36,397 nt of DNA, taken from NCBI GenBank assembly GCA_021108215.1, contig JAIORK010000047.1:1-36397 (forward strand), given 5' to 3'. The translations under genes and the position numbers were made by a program. The notes beneath the pieces are model-generated. The model worked only from the letters and a program-made list of their open reading frames with translations. It was not told where the DNA came from and searched no databases. Shown in pieces: positions 16,237-23,879 of the stretch. The stretch comes from a bacterium. Lineage in GTDB: Bacteria > Oederibacteriota > JAAXVQ01 > JAUVAV01. Within the stretch, counting starts at the first letter, position 1. Each line of letters opens with the position of its first letter.

Positions 16237-16265
16237 ATTATAAAATTGACCGTTCGTGCTGTCAA
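16237..16265 (-). promoter_or_regulatory. Consensus sigma70 promoter of metK
   Basis: TTGACA (16265-16260) and TATAAT (16242-16237) are both perfect and exactly 17 bases apart on the minus strand. Confidence 0.93.
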
Positions 16266-16319
16266 GCCAAACCGACACTGAATAGCGTACGCCTTTGTTA
16301 AAAAAACGGTCCAGACGGA

Positions 16320-17765
16320 TTATTTTTCCGGTATTTTCATAACCATATAAATGGGATAATCCTGCCGCTCAATCTTAATCAATAACTCGTCTCCCGGTTT
16401 TAACTTGCCGTAGGCTTGTTCAAGCATCTGACGGTTTTTGACCACCTGCTGGTTAATCTCACGGATAATGTCCCCTGCCTGTATCCCCGCCCCTTCCGCC
16501 GGACTTCCCGCCTTGACGGATGTCACCAATACACCTTCCAGATTTTTAGTCCGCAATTGTTTGGCATCGTCTTTAGTAACATCCCTTCCCCGAAAGCCCA
16601 ACACATCCTTCTCCTGCTTCGGCGGTTTGGCAGCTTGCCTGCTCCCGGCTTTGAGCTTACCCGCAGTATTTGCCTGATCACCGATCTTTATTTTCAAACG
16701 CTTGCGGGAACCACTGCGCAGGACTGTCACCCAAATTTTTTCCTTCTTCCGGGTTTTGGCCACCAACCGTTGAAGTTCATTCGGTGTGGCAACCTTCCGC
16801 CCATTAAAGCTGACAATAATATCTTTCGGACGCATCCCGGCCCGGTCTGCCGGCCCATTCTCCACCACCGCACTGAGCAGGACCCCTTGGATCTTCCCGA
16901 CCTTAAACTGCCGCGCCAGTTGCGGGGTCAATTCCTGAATGTAGATACCCAACCACCCCCGCTGGGCTGCACCGGTATTTCGAATATCATTATAAATCCG
17001 CTTGGCCATATTGACCGGAATCGCAAATCCAATACCCAAAGACCCTCCCGAGCGACTCACTATCATAGTGTTGATTCCGATCACGTTGCCGGACATATCA
17101 ATTAACGGCCCGCCTGAATTTCCCGGATTGATCGAAGCATCGGTCTGAATAAACTCATCATAAGGTCCCCTGCCGATGGTACGCCCTTTGGCACTGATAA
17201 TCCCGGAAGTCACCGTCTGTTCCAGACCGAAAGGACTGCCCATGGCAATCACCCAGTCACCTACCCGGACTTTGTCCGAGTCCCCCATTTCAACCGAAGG
17301 CCATTTTTTTCTTCCACTGAGCTTCAGCACAGCCAAGTCCGTGCTGGCATCACTGCCCACCAGCTTAGCTTTATACTCCTTACCGTCCTTGAGCTTCACC
17401 AATATCTCATCCGCTTTTTCCACCACATGATTATTAGTCAGCACATAGCCCTCCTGCGCAACAATGACACCGGAACCTAAGCTGGTGCTTTTCTGCGGAG
17501 GGGCATTGCGGTAAACTTGCGGCCCAAAAAAATGTTCGAAAAATTCCTGCATCGAAGGATCGCCAAACATATTTTGCGGAGTGCTAAAAGGGCTTTGTAC
17601 AATCCGAACAGTACTGATATTCACCACTGCCGGACCGGCCTGCTCTGCGACATCGGCAAAACTGACCGGTACCATCTCCGGTGCCGCATGCAAAGTTGTC
17701 CGGCCTGCCATCAACACAGCAAACAGAACACCCAGCAGATAAAAAGGTTTCACTGTTTTTTTCAT
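16320..17765 (-). CDS. htrA: Periplasmic HtrA/DegP-family serine endoprotease
   Basis: The 481-residue protein has a signal peptide (about 1-27). A trypsin-like domain follows with its catalytic triad intact (His113 in NNHVV, Asp143 in STDLAVL, Ser217 in NPGNSGGP), and then two PDZ domains (about 275-360 and 390-475). This is the full Do/DegQ layout for degrading or holding misfolded envelope proteins. AGGAGGTGG lies six bases before the ATG. The gene has its own strong promoter (17818-17845). A short GTCTGGAC palindrome followed by seven T lies after the stop and may be a weak terminator before the metK promoter. Confidence 0.93.
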   Translation of the reverse strand: MKKTVKPFYLLGVLFAVLMAGRTTLHAAPEMVPVSFADVAEQAGPAVVNISTVRIVQSPFSTPQNMFGDPSMQEFFEHFFGPQVYRNAPPQKSTSLGSGVIVAQEGYVLTNNHVVEKADEILVKLKDGKEYKAKLVGSDASTDLAVLKLSGRKKWPSVEMGDSDKVRVGDWVIAMGSPFGLEQTVTSGIISAKGRTIGRGPYDEFIQTDASINPGNSGGPLIDMSGNVIGINTMIVSRSGGSLGIGFAIPVNMAKRIYNDIRNTGAAQRGWLGIYIQELTPQLARQFKVGKIQGVLLSAVVENGPADRAGMRPKDIIVSFNGRKVATPNELQRLVAKTRKKEKIWVTVLRSGSRKRLKIKIGDQANTAGKLKAGSRQAAKPPKQEKDVLGFRGRDVTKDDAKQLRTKNLEGVLVTSVKAGSPAEGAGIQAGDIIREINQQVVKNRQMLEQAYGKLKPGDELLIKIERQDYPIYMVMKIPEK

Positions 17766-17817
17766 GGGTTGCCACCTCCTGATATTTTGTCACTCTATAC
17801 TACCAAGTGACTCCGAG

Positions 17818-17845
17818 ATTATATAGTCGATCCTGAAAAAGTCAA
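17818..17845 (-). promoter_or_regulatory. Sigma70 promoter of htrA
   Basis: Minus-strand TTGACT (17845-17840) and a perfect TATAAT (17823-17818) are 16 bases apart. No sigma-E-like GAACTT box is seen. Confidence 0.85.
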
Positions 17846-17868
17846 ATTGGAACTCATTCCCCGATGAA

Positions 17869-17925
17869 GCCTGGTCAAACGATTGGCCAGGCGGCAGTAG
17901 GGAATGGTCGCGACCATCCCCTACT
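17869..17925. repeat. Two adjacent inverted repeats between htrA and dnaK
   Basis: GCCTGG (17869-17874) pairs with CCAGGC (17887-17892). Immediately beyond it, 17896-17910 and 17911-17925 form a 30-bp palindrome with 14 of 15 matched pairs around GGTCGCGACC. The two hairpins make a REP-like unit without an attached T tract. The surrounding gap 17926-18108 holds only a doubtful 36-codon frame and a GGGACAGCGTCCC mini-hairpin (18090-18102). Confidence 0.75.
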
Positions 17926-18034
17926 ATAGGTTAATACCTGTGCGCATTATTTCTTCAATATCCCCAATATTTTTTGTGCTTTTCAGGATCAATTTCACAT
18001 TCTTTTCTGACACCCGGCGCTTTATTTCGTTCAT
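17924..18034 (-). CDS. Doubtful small ORF (36 aa)
   Basis: An ATG at 18032-18034 opens a 36-residue frame of lysine-rich helix (EIKRRVSEKNVKLILKSTK), ending in a TAG inside the palindrome at 17896-17925. The composition looks coding-like, but there is no Shine-Dalgarno and no family I recognise. It could be the remnant of a longer gene. Confidence 0.2.
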   Translation of the reverse strand: MNEIKRRVSEKNVKLILKSTKNIGDIEEIMRTGINL

Positions 18035-18108
18035 AAAAATTTGCAGGTGCGGTGATATTTTACCTGCCAACCCCCTTGCGTCTAAACCGGGACAGCGTCC
18101 CTTGGCAC

Positions 18109-18146
18109 AAAAAAGCGCCTCCGCTAATTTTAACGAAGGCGCTTTT
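18109..18146. terminator. Intrinsic terminator after dnaK
   Basis: AAAAAAGCGCCT (18109-18120) pairs with AGGCGCTTTT (18137-18146), extended by CG/CG after one mismatch. It lies 16 bases beyond the dnaK stop codon and has a T tract on both strands. Confidence 0.88.
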
Positions 18147-18161
18147 GCTTAGAGGCACTGA

Positions 18162-20069
18162 TTATTTATCAACAACTTCATAATCAGCATCCACGGTCTT
18201 ATCCTCTTCCACCGGATCCGACCCGGCTGATGAGGCCGTGTCGGATGCCTGACCCATTCCCCCGTCCTGACCGGACGGTTGATGCATCTCAGAAGATATT
18301 TTCTGTATTTTTTTCTGCACATCCTCTGTGGCAGCTTGAATTGCTTGCGGATCATTGCCTTGAATGGCACTTTTCAAAACCGCCACAGCGCCTTCCACCT
18401 CCGCTTTATTTGCCGGACTGATTTTATCCCCACCCTCTTGCAGGGTCTTCTCAACCTGGTAAACCATCTGGTCCCCTTGGTTGCGGGCATCAATGAGCGT
18501 ACGCTGAACTTTGTCTTCATTGGCATGTGCTTCAGCATCTTTAACCATTTGATCAATATCACTTTGCTCAAGTCCGGAGCTGGCAGTGATCGTAATTTTT
18601 TGTTCCTTACCCGTACCCCGATCTTTGGCACTAACATGTAAAATACCATTGGCGTCAATATCAAATGTCACCTCAATCTGAGGGACGCCGCGCGGCGCCG
18701 GAGCGATCCCGTCTAAATGGAAATGTCCGATGGTTTTATTATCCCGCGCCATTTCACGCTCTCCCTGGAGCACATGTACCTCAACGGTTGATTGATTATC
18801 CGCTGCGGTGGAAAAAACCTCGCTCTTGCGCGTCGGAATGGTTGTATTGCGCTCAATCAACTTTGTCGAGACATTGCCCAATGTCTCGATCCCCAAAGAG
18901 AGGGGGGTGACATCAAGCAACAGCACATCTTTAACATCACCTTTTAAGACCCCGGCTTGAATCGCTGCGCCAATCGCAACCACTTCATCCGGATTCACAC
19001 CCTTATGCGGTTCCTGACTAAAAAACGCCTTGACCTTTTCCTGCACCAAAGGCATGCGGGTCTGGCCACCCACTAAAATAACTTCCTGAATTTCAGAAGT
19101 GGTAAGCCCGGCATCGTGCAGTGCCTTTTCCACCGGAATCATGGTCCGCGCCACCAAATCACCAACCAGCTGTTCCAACTTGGCCCGCGTCAAGGTAATA
19201 TTCAAATGTTTGGGTCCGCTGCTGTCTGCTGTTATAAACGGCAAATTGATCTCGGTTTGCATGGTTGAAGAAAGTTCACACTTTGCCTTTTCGGCACCTT
19301 CTTTCAGTCGCTGCAATGCCATTTTGTCTGTCCGAAGGTCCAACCCATTTTCTTTTTTAAATTCCCCGGCCAACCAATCAATAATGACCTGGTCGAAATC
19401 ATCCCCGCCAAGCTGGGTATCCCCATGGGTCGATTTGACCTCAAAGACCCCGTCACCCAGTTCAAGCACGGAAATATCAAACGTGCCGCCGCCTAAATCG
19501 TACACGGCAATTTTTTCATTTTTTTTCTTGTCCAGTCCATAGGCCAGCGAGGCTGCCGTCGGTTCATTGATAATACGCAGCACATCCAAACCGGCAATTT
19601 TACCCGCATCCTTGGTGGCCTGTCGCTGGCTGTCATTAAAATACGCCGGGACTGTAATCACGACCTCGGTAACTTTTTCCCCCAAATAACTCTCCGCATC
19701 GGTCTTTAATTTTTGCAAAATCATGGCTGAAATTTCCGGAGGGACATACTCCCGCCCCTGCGCAACAACTTGCACATCTCCGTTTTTTCCGGCCTTGGTT
19801 TTGTAGGGAACATTGTGTTCATCTTCCCGTGATTCAGCATACTTCCGGCCCATAACTCGTTTGATCGAAAACACCGTGTTCTCCGGATTGGTCACTGCCT
19901 GACGTTTGGCGCTTTGACCTACCAACCGCTCGCCGCTTTTCGTAAATCCCACAATCGACGAGGTGGTACGCCCGCCTTCAGCATTCGGAATAACGACCGC
20001 CTCGCCTCCCTGCATGACCGCCATACACGAATTGGTCGTTCCCAAATCAATTCCCAGTACTTTTCCCAT
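18162..20069 (-). CDS. dnaK: Chaperone protein DnaK (Hsp70)
   Basis: The 635-residue protein is a full-length DnaK. The nucleotide-binding domain begins [20 protein letters not shown] and contains [11 protein letters not shown] and VGGQTRMP. The substrate-binding domain (from about residue 385, [13 protein letters not shown]) and a lid follow, and the tail is acidic ([16 protein letters not shown]). It folds nascent and stress-damaged proteins with DnaJ and GrpE, neither of which is encoded nearby. GAGAGGAG precedes the ATG. The upstream region has no CIRCE element (the HrcA operator) but carries a near-consensus sigma54 promoter and a long palindrome, unusual for dnaK. Transcription ends at 18109-18146. 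Confidence 0.98.
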   Translation of the reverse strand: MGKVLGIDLGTTNSCMAVMQGGEAVVIPNAEGGRTTSSIVGFTKSGERLVGQSAKRQAVTNPENTVFSIKRVMGRKYAESREDEHNVPYKTKAGKNGDVQVVAQGREYVPPEISAMILQKLKTDAESYLGEKVTEVVITVPAYFNDSQRQATKDAGKIAGLDVLRIINEPTAASLAYGLDKKKNEKIAVYDLGGGTFDISVLELGDGVFEVKSTHGDTQLGGDDFDQVIIDWLAGEFKKENGLDLRTDKMALQRLKEGAEKAKCELSSTMQTEINLPFITADSSGPKHLNITLTRAKLEQLVGDLVARTMIPVEKALHDAGLTTSEIQEVILVGGQTRMPLVQEKVKAFFSQEPHKGVNPDEVVAIGAAIQAGVLKGDVKDVLLLDVTPLSLGIETLGNVSTKLIERNTTIPTRKSEVFSTAADNQSTVEVHVLQGEREMARDNKTIGHFHLDGIAPAPRGVPQIEVTFDIDANGILHVSAKDRGTGKEQKITITASSGLEQSDIDQMVKDAEAHANEDKVQRTLIDARNQGDQMVYQVEKTLQEGGDKISPANKAEVEGAVAVLKSAIQGNDPQAIQAATEDVQKKIQKISSEMHQPSGQDGGMGQASDTASSAGSDPVEEDKTVDADYEVVDK

Positions 20070-20132
20070 ATCAATCGTCTCCTCTCAAATAGCTTTTATA
20101 TTTGTTTGATAAAAAAACTCACAGTACTCTAA

Positions 20133-20148
20133 TGCAAAGGGCATGCCA
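20133..20148 (-). promoter_or_regulatory. Sigma54 (-24/-12) promoter upstream of dnaK
   Basis: The minus strand reads TGGCATGCCCTTTGCA, matching the sigma54 consensus TGGCAC-G-N4-TTGCA with the invariant GG and GC 12 bases apart. The predicted start near 20122 gives a leader of about 50 bases to dnaK. rpoN (32787-34241) and a sigma54 activator (20802-22151) are both in the window. Confidence 0.8.
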
Positions 20149-20225
20149 ATTTCACACACCAGCGCATTCCTGGAATATTATTTAAATAAAGGGTTTATTC
20201 GAAATAAGTTTTTTTGCATGTGAGG

Positions 20226-20254
20226 AATAGTGTTTCAACCCGTGAAACACTATT
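20226..20254. promoter_or_regulatory. Perfect palindrome, candidate enhancer (UAS) for the sigma54 activator
   Basis: AATAGTGTTTCA (20226-20237) and TGAAACACTATT (20243-20254) are exact complements around ACCCG. The centre is about 118 bases upstream of the predicted sigma54 start, in the range typical of activator sites. No T tract follows on the minus strand, so a terminator for the STAS gene is less likely. Between it and the promoter the DNA is AT-rich. Confidence 0.6.
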
Positions 20255-20273
20255 TAAAAATGAGACAATTTTT

Positions 20274-20621
20274 TTACTGCAGACTCTTGACAAGCTCTGT
20301 ACAGTACGCAATGGCCTCTTGCCGCTCATGATAAAAACGGAACACATTTTTAAACCCAAAAGTATTGAATACCTGGTCGACATTCTCACTGCAACCGCCG
20401 ATACAAATATCACCTTTTTTCTGCCGGACATCCTGAATCCGGGCAATGAGTATCCCCAGGCTGGCACTGTTGATGCTCCGCAGCTTGGAAAAATCCAGCA
20501 CACAGACCGGTGTCTCCATCGCGCAAATCTCATCCATCTTTTGCTCAAAATTATTTGTCTGGGTGATATCTAAAAAACCATCCAAAGCCAAAACAACAAT
20601 CCCGGCATCATGTTCAATCAT
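20274..20621 (-). CDS. STAS-domain protein (anti-sigma-factor-antagonist-like)
   Basis: The 115-residue protein is a single STAS domain: GIVVLALDGFLD at the N-terminus and CVLDFSKLRSINSASLGILI at about 40-59. Ser52 occupies the position phosphorylated in SpoIIAA-type antagonists, though the usual DSSG is NSAS here. I start at ATG 20619-20621 because it overlaps the stop of the small ORF upstream (ATGATTGA), suggesting coupled translation; ATG 20643-20645 or TTG 20682-20684 would lengthen it by 8 or 21 residues. No Shine-Dalgarno is seen for any of them. It sits between the sigma54 activator and dnaK. No partner kinase or sigma is in the window. Confidence 0.8.
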   Translation of the reverse strand: MIEHDAGIVVLALDGFLDITQTNNFEQKMDEICAMETPVCVLDFSKLRSINSASLGILIARIQDVRQKKGDICIGGCSENVDQVFNTFGFKNVFRFYHERQEAIAYCTELVKSLQ

Positions 20622-20784
20622 AAAATTCAAAAAGAGTTTTCTCATGGTTGGCAAACCCACCCGCTTCCTTAATTTCCAGGCCAAGCCGGCGACAGGCCCA
20701 TTTTTCAGACACCCGGCCCGGCATACCTATGATGAATACAGAACGAAAAATATTACATAAAATTTCACTAAAATCAATCTCCAT
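20614..20784 (-). CDS. Small ORF coupled to the STAS gene (56 aa)
   Basis: An ATG at 20782-20784, 17 bases after the activator gene's stop, opens a 56-codon frame ending in TGA at 20614-20616, which overlaps the STAS ATG. The product (MEIDFSEILCNIFRSVF at the start, EKTLFEFYD at the end) has three cysteines or more and no recognised domain. It has no Shine-Dalgarno. The exact overlap and lack of gaps support it, but it may be leader sequence only. Confidence 0.35.
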   Translation of the reverse strand: MEIDFSEILCNIFRSVFIIGMPGRVSEKWACRRLGLEIKEAGGFANHEKTLFEFYD

Positions 20785-20801
20785 TCCAAAGCGGGGAAAA
20801 A

Positions 20802-22151
20802 TTATTTAAAATTTTCGAGCTTATATACCTTGATTTTGCGCCAGAGCGTGGAACGGCTGATACCCAGACTTTTGGCCGTCTCTGTCTGGTTTCCTTCAAA
20901 ACGGGTCAGCGCCTGCTTGATCAAATCTTCTTCGGCCTGCTGGATATTAACGGTTTTTTCTTTCCGTGATCCTTCCAATGCCAATTGCCCCCGTTGATAC
21001 ACTTGCGGCGGCAGCGAGGTTTTCTCAATGATATTGCTATTTGCCAGAATCACACCATGTTGAATGATATTTTCCAATTCCCGGATATTGCCGGGATAAT
21101 CATATTTCATCAAACCAAAAAGTGCATCCCGCGTGATGGAAATAACGTTTTTCTTAAATCTTTTATTATACTTATTTAAAAAATATTTCACCAGCGGTGC
21201 AATATCCTCGACGCGTTCCCGCAAGGGCGGCACATGAATATTTACCACATTAATACGATAGTAAAGGTCCATTCTAAATCGCCCGGCTTCAATCTCTTCG
21301 AGCAAGTCACGATGGGTGGCGGCTAAAACCCTAATATTCACGCGGGTCTCCTCGGAGCTTCCCAAAGGCCGAATACTGCCATCCTCTAAAACCCGGAGCA
21401 ATTTGACTTGCAATGCCGGCGAGAGTTCCCCGATCTCATCAAGAAAAAAAGTTCCGCCATCGGCCTGTTCAAACAATCCCGGCCGATCAGCTGTCGCACC
21501 GGTAAACGCGCCTTTACGAAATCCAAACAGCTCCGACTCCAGCAGCGATTCCGGAATGGCACCACAATTCACCGCCACAAAGGTTTTATTGGCCCGCTCT
21601 GATAAACGATGCACACTGCGTGCCACGATCTCCTTGCCCACGCCGGTCTCACCGGTAATTAAAACCGGGGAATCCGTTGGTGCCACACGGGCCGCCAATA
21701 AAAAAGCATGCCGGACACCCGCGCTCTCTCCAACAATTTCGCCCTCGCTAAACTCCGGTAATATGCCGGCTGGTATCCAGCGCTGATGACCGTTGCCTGC
21801 CACCCGTTCCCATTCGCCCATCACTTGCTTTAGCGCGCTCTGGTTCAACGGTAAGGTTAAATAAAAATCTGCGCCGCGGCGAATGGCGTCTGCGGCATTG
21901 GCAATCGTATCTTCCGGGGTAAGCCAGAGGATGTGCTGCATACTTTGCTCGCGTAAAATAGAAACCAAATCCATATCACCGCCCACCGTCCGCGCATCCA
22001 GTACCACGAGTAAATAATTCTGGGAGCTAACCCGGTCAAGCAGCATCTCTTTTCCACGAATTTCGTCACAGATATATTTGGAACCACCCAAATCCTTCTT
22101 GAGCAAATCCTTCAGTTTCCGGTCATCTGAAAAAATCATTACTTTTTCCAT
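20802..22151 (-). CDS. Sigma54-dependent transcriptional activator with degenerate receiver domain
   Basis: The 449-residue protein has an NtrC-type layout. A receiver-like domain covers 1-118, an AAA+ domain 137-370 (Walker A GETGVGKE at 167-174, sigma54-contacting GAFTGA at 214-219, FLDEIGE at 237-243), and a Fis-type helix-turn-helix 405-445 (NQTETAKSLGISRSTLWRKI). The receiver keeps Asp9-Asp10, Asp52 and Thr78, but the invariant lysine before proline is leucine (Leu100), so phosphorylation may be lost or altered. An ATG start at 22149-22151 fits the receiver; an upstream frame start would lie inside the preceding gene. No histidine kinase adjoins it. The dnaK sigma54 promoter nearby is an obvious candidate target. 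Confidence 0.9.
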   Translation of the reverse strand: MEKVMIFSDDRKLKDLLKKDLGGSKYICDEIRGKEMLLDRVSSQNYLLVVLDARTVGGDMDLVSILREQSMQHILWLTPEDTIANAADAIRRGADFYLTLPLNQSALKQVMGEWERVAGNGHQRWIPAGILPEFSEGEIVGESAGVRHAFLLAARVAPTDSPVLITGETGVGKEIVARSVHRLSERANKTFVAVNCGAIPESLLESELFGFRKGAFTGATADRPGLFEQADGGTFFLDEIGELSPALQVKLLRVLEDGSIRPLGSSEETRVNIRVLAATHRDLLEEIEAGRFRMDLYYRINVVNIHVPPLRERVEDIAPLVKYFLNKYNKRFKKNVISITRDALFGLMKYDYPGNIRELENIIQHGVILANSNIIEKTSLPPQVYQRGQLALEGSRKEKTVNIQQAEEDLIKQALTRFEGNQTETAKSLGISRSTLWRKIKVYKLENFK

Positions 22152-22156
22152 ACAGC

Positions 22157-22813
22157 CTATGCTTTCTCTTGCTTTGGTTTCTTTGACGTAAAAAAAATAC
22201 GCCAGACAAATTCCACCAACCGGATCATTCGCGGTATCCGGCTGGGCTCCTGAATAACACGGAACACCCATTCCATCCCAACACGTTGCATCCAGCGCGG
22301 CGCCCGTTTCAGTGCGCCGGACAGAACATCAAAACTTCCGCCTACACCCATGGCCACACCGACTTGCAAGTCGTTGCGGTAGGTGTCTAAAAAAAATTCC
22401 TGCCTCGGCTGACCCAGCCCGACCAACAAAAGACCGGCACCCGAGTGATTGATCCGGTTGACAATTTCAGCATCCTGATCCGGCTCCCAAAACCCGGCAC
22501 AACTGCCCGCGATTGAAATCCCCGGAATCACCTGGCGTAATTTCTGAGCCGCTTTTTCCGCCACGCCGGGCCCGCTTCCCAGTAAAAAAACACTCTGCTT
22601 TTCCTTGGCGCAGATGCGGGATAAATCCAAAATCAAATCAACCCCGGGAACACGTTCAGCTTTTTTGCCGGTCAACCGGTGAATTGCCCAAACCGCACCA
22701 ACACCGTCCGCCAACAGAAGATTGCCGCGATACAATACCTGCGCATAATGCCTGTCTTTTTCAGCAGCCAGCAATGTCAATGCATTGATTGTATAAACGG
22801 TCTGGCATGCCAT
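22157..22813 (-). CDS. WecG/TagA/CpsF-family glycosyltransferase (GT26)
   Basis: The 218-residue protein matches the TagA/WecG fold: TVYTINALTLL, then LLLADGVGAVWA with the catalytic Asp, RVPGVDLILDL, VFLLGSGPGVAEKAAQ, LLVGLGQPRQEFFLD and AMGVGGSFDVLSG. The family adds N-acetylmannosamine or a related sugar to an undecaprenyl-linked acceptor. Compared with TagA (about 240 residues) roughly 30 N-terminal residues are missing. The ATG has GGAGAGAGG upstream, and an in-frame TAA lies 12 codons above it, so the short form is what is encoded. The C-terminal basic helices that hold TagA to the membrane are present (RIPRMIRLVEFVWRIFF). The 162-base gap to galU has a TCCTGG/CCAGGA hairpin (22853-22873) and no gene. 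Confidence 0.85.
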   Translation of the reverse strand: MACQTVYTINALTLLAAEKDRHYAQVLYRGNLLLADGVGAVWAIHRLTGKKAERVPGVDLILDLSRICAKEKQSVFLLGSGPGVAEKAAQKLRQVIPGISIAGSCAGFWEPDQDAEIVNRINHSGAGLLLVGLGQPRQEFFLDTYRNDLQVGVAMGVGGSFDVLSGALKRAPRWMQRVGMEWVFRVIQEPSRIPRMIRLVEFVWRIFFTSKKPKQEKA

Positions 22814-22975
22814 CCAATCCTCTCTCCGGGCTGCTTTAACTATTTTTTAATATCCTGGTCCATTTGTCCAGGAAACTTTCCTAAAAGACCCCTGCTGTCC
22901 TCATTCACAAAACACCCTATTGCCAAGCCGGTCGGAATGCTGTATTACTCAATTTGAACAAAACTACTAAAAGAC

Positions 22976-23863
22976 TTAGCCCTCGATTATTTCCCGCATA
23001 TATGCCAACAGGGATTCTCGTGCAGCCTTATCCTGCAACGCAAATGCCAGCGTTGCCTTAACAAATTCCAGTTTATTGCCAATATCATGCCGGACACCTT
23101 CAAACTGCCAGGCATAAATTTTCTGCAAACGGTTCAACCGGCGCAATGCATCGGTTAATTGAATTTCGCCGCCGGCACCCGGCCGGGTTTTCTCCAACAG
23201 GCTAAAAATTTCCGGGGTCAGAATATACCGTCCCACAATCCCTAAACGGGAAGGTGCCTTGGACGGTTCGGGTTTTTCCACCAGATCCCGGACATTAAAA
23301 AGACGGTTCCCGATTTTTCGCGGTTTAATAATGCCATAGGCTTTGGTCCTTGGCAAAGGAACTTCTTCAACCGCCAGTACAGATGATTGATATTTTTCCC
23401 ATACTGCCAGTAATTGTTGAATCGCCGGTTTGGGATGATCAATAATATCGTCCCCTAAAAAAACCGCAAAAGCATCATCCCCCACAAAACTCTTGGCACA
23501 TAATACCGCATGTCCCAAACCACGGGGTTCTTTTTGCCGGACATAGTGCAAGTTGACCATTGCGGAAATATCGCGAATGGATTTTAATTCACTTTTTTTC
23601 CCTTGCATCCGGAGGGTTTCTTCCAATTCGACCGACCGGTCAAAATGATTTTCAATCGCCTGTTTCCCCCTGCCGGTAATCACCAGGATGTCGGTAATCC
23701 CGGCGGCCACTGCTTCTTCCACAATATATTGAATTGCCGGCTTATCATAAATAGGCAGCATTTCCTTGGGCTGGGCCTTGGTGGCCGGTAAAAACCGCGT
23801 ACCCAATCCAGCGGCAGGCACCACGGCTTTGGTTATTTTTTTAATTTTAGACTTATGTGACAT
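22976..23863 (-). CDS. galU: UTP--glucose-1-phosphate uridylyltransferase
   Basis: The 295-residue enzyme makes UDP-glucose for surface sugars. The nucleotide-binding motif VPAAGLGTRFLPATKAQPKE is near the N-terminus, followed by EEAVAAGITDILVITGRGK, FAVFLGDDI and ALRRL/EGVRHDIGNK near the end. I start at ATG 23861-23863, where AAGGAAG is six bases upstream; the longer frame would overlap ptsI. It follows ptsI by 16 bases and precedes the WecG-like gene, so sugar-nucleotide supply lies in the same transcript as the PTS. Confidence 0.95.
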   Translation of the reverse strand: MSHKSKIKKITKAVVPAAGLGTRFLPATKAQPKEMLPIYDKPAIQYIVEEAVAAGITDILVITGRGKQAIENHFDRSVELEETLRMQGKKSELKSIRDISAMVNLHYVRQKEPRGLGHAVLCAKSFVGDDAFAVFLGDDIIDHPKPAIQQLLAVWEKYQSSVLAVEEVPLPRTKAYGIIKPRKIGNRLFNVRDLVEKPEPSKAPSRLGIVGRYILTPEIFSLLEKTRPGAGGEIQLTDALRRLNRLQKIYAWQFEGVRHDIGNKLEFVKATLAFALQDKAARESLLAYMREIIEG

Positions 23864-23879
23864 CGGTTGCTTCCTTGGT

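Noticed and set aside
16161-16265. 35-residue N-terminal extension of MetK
   Set aside because: Its start codon lies in the -35 box and the region contains the -10 and the leader hairpin; family members start at the 16160 ATG.
16161-16320. SAM-I riboswitch before metK
   Set aside because: Only one simple hairpin is present; the four-helix junction and a terminator are not seen.
16416-17105. 229-codon plus-strand open frame
   Set aside because: Antisense to htrA whose catalytic and PDZ motifs are complete; composition is that of a shadow frame.
20070-20273. CIRCE operator before dnaK
   Set aside because: The TTAGCACTC-N9-GAGTGCTAA element is absent; the palindrome present has a different sequence and spacing.
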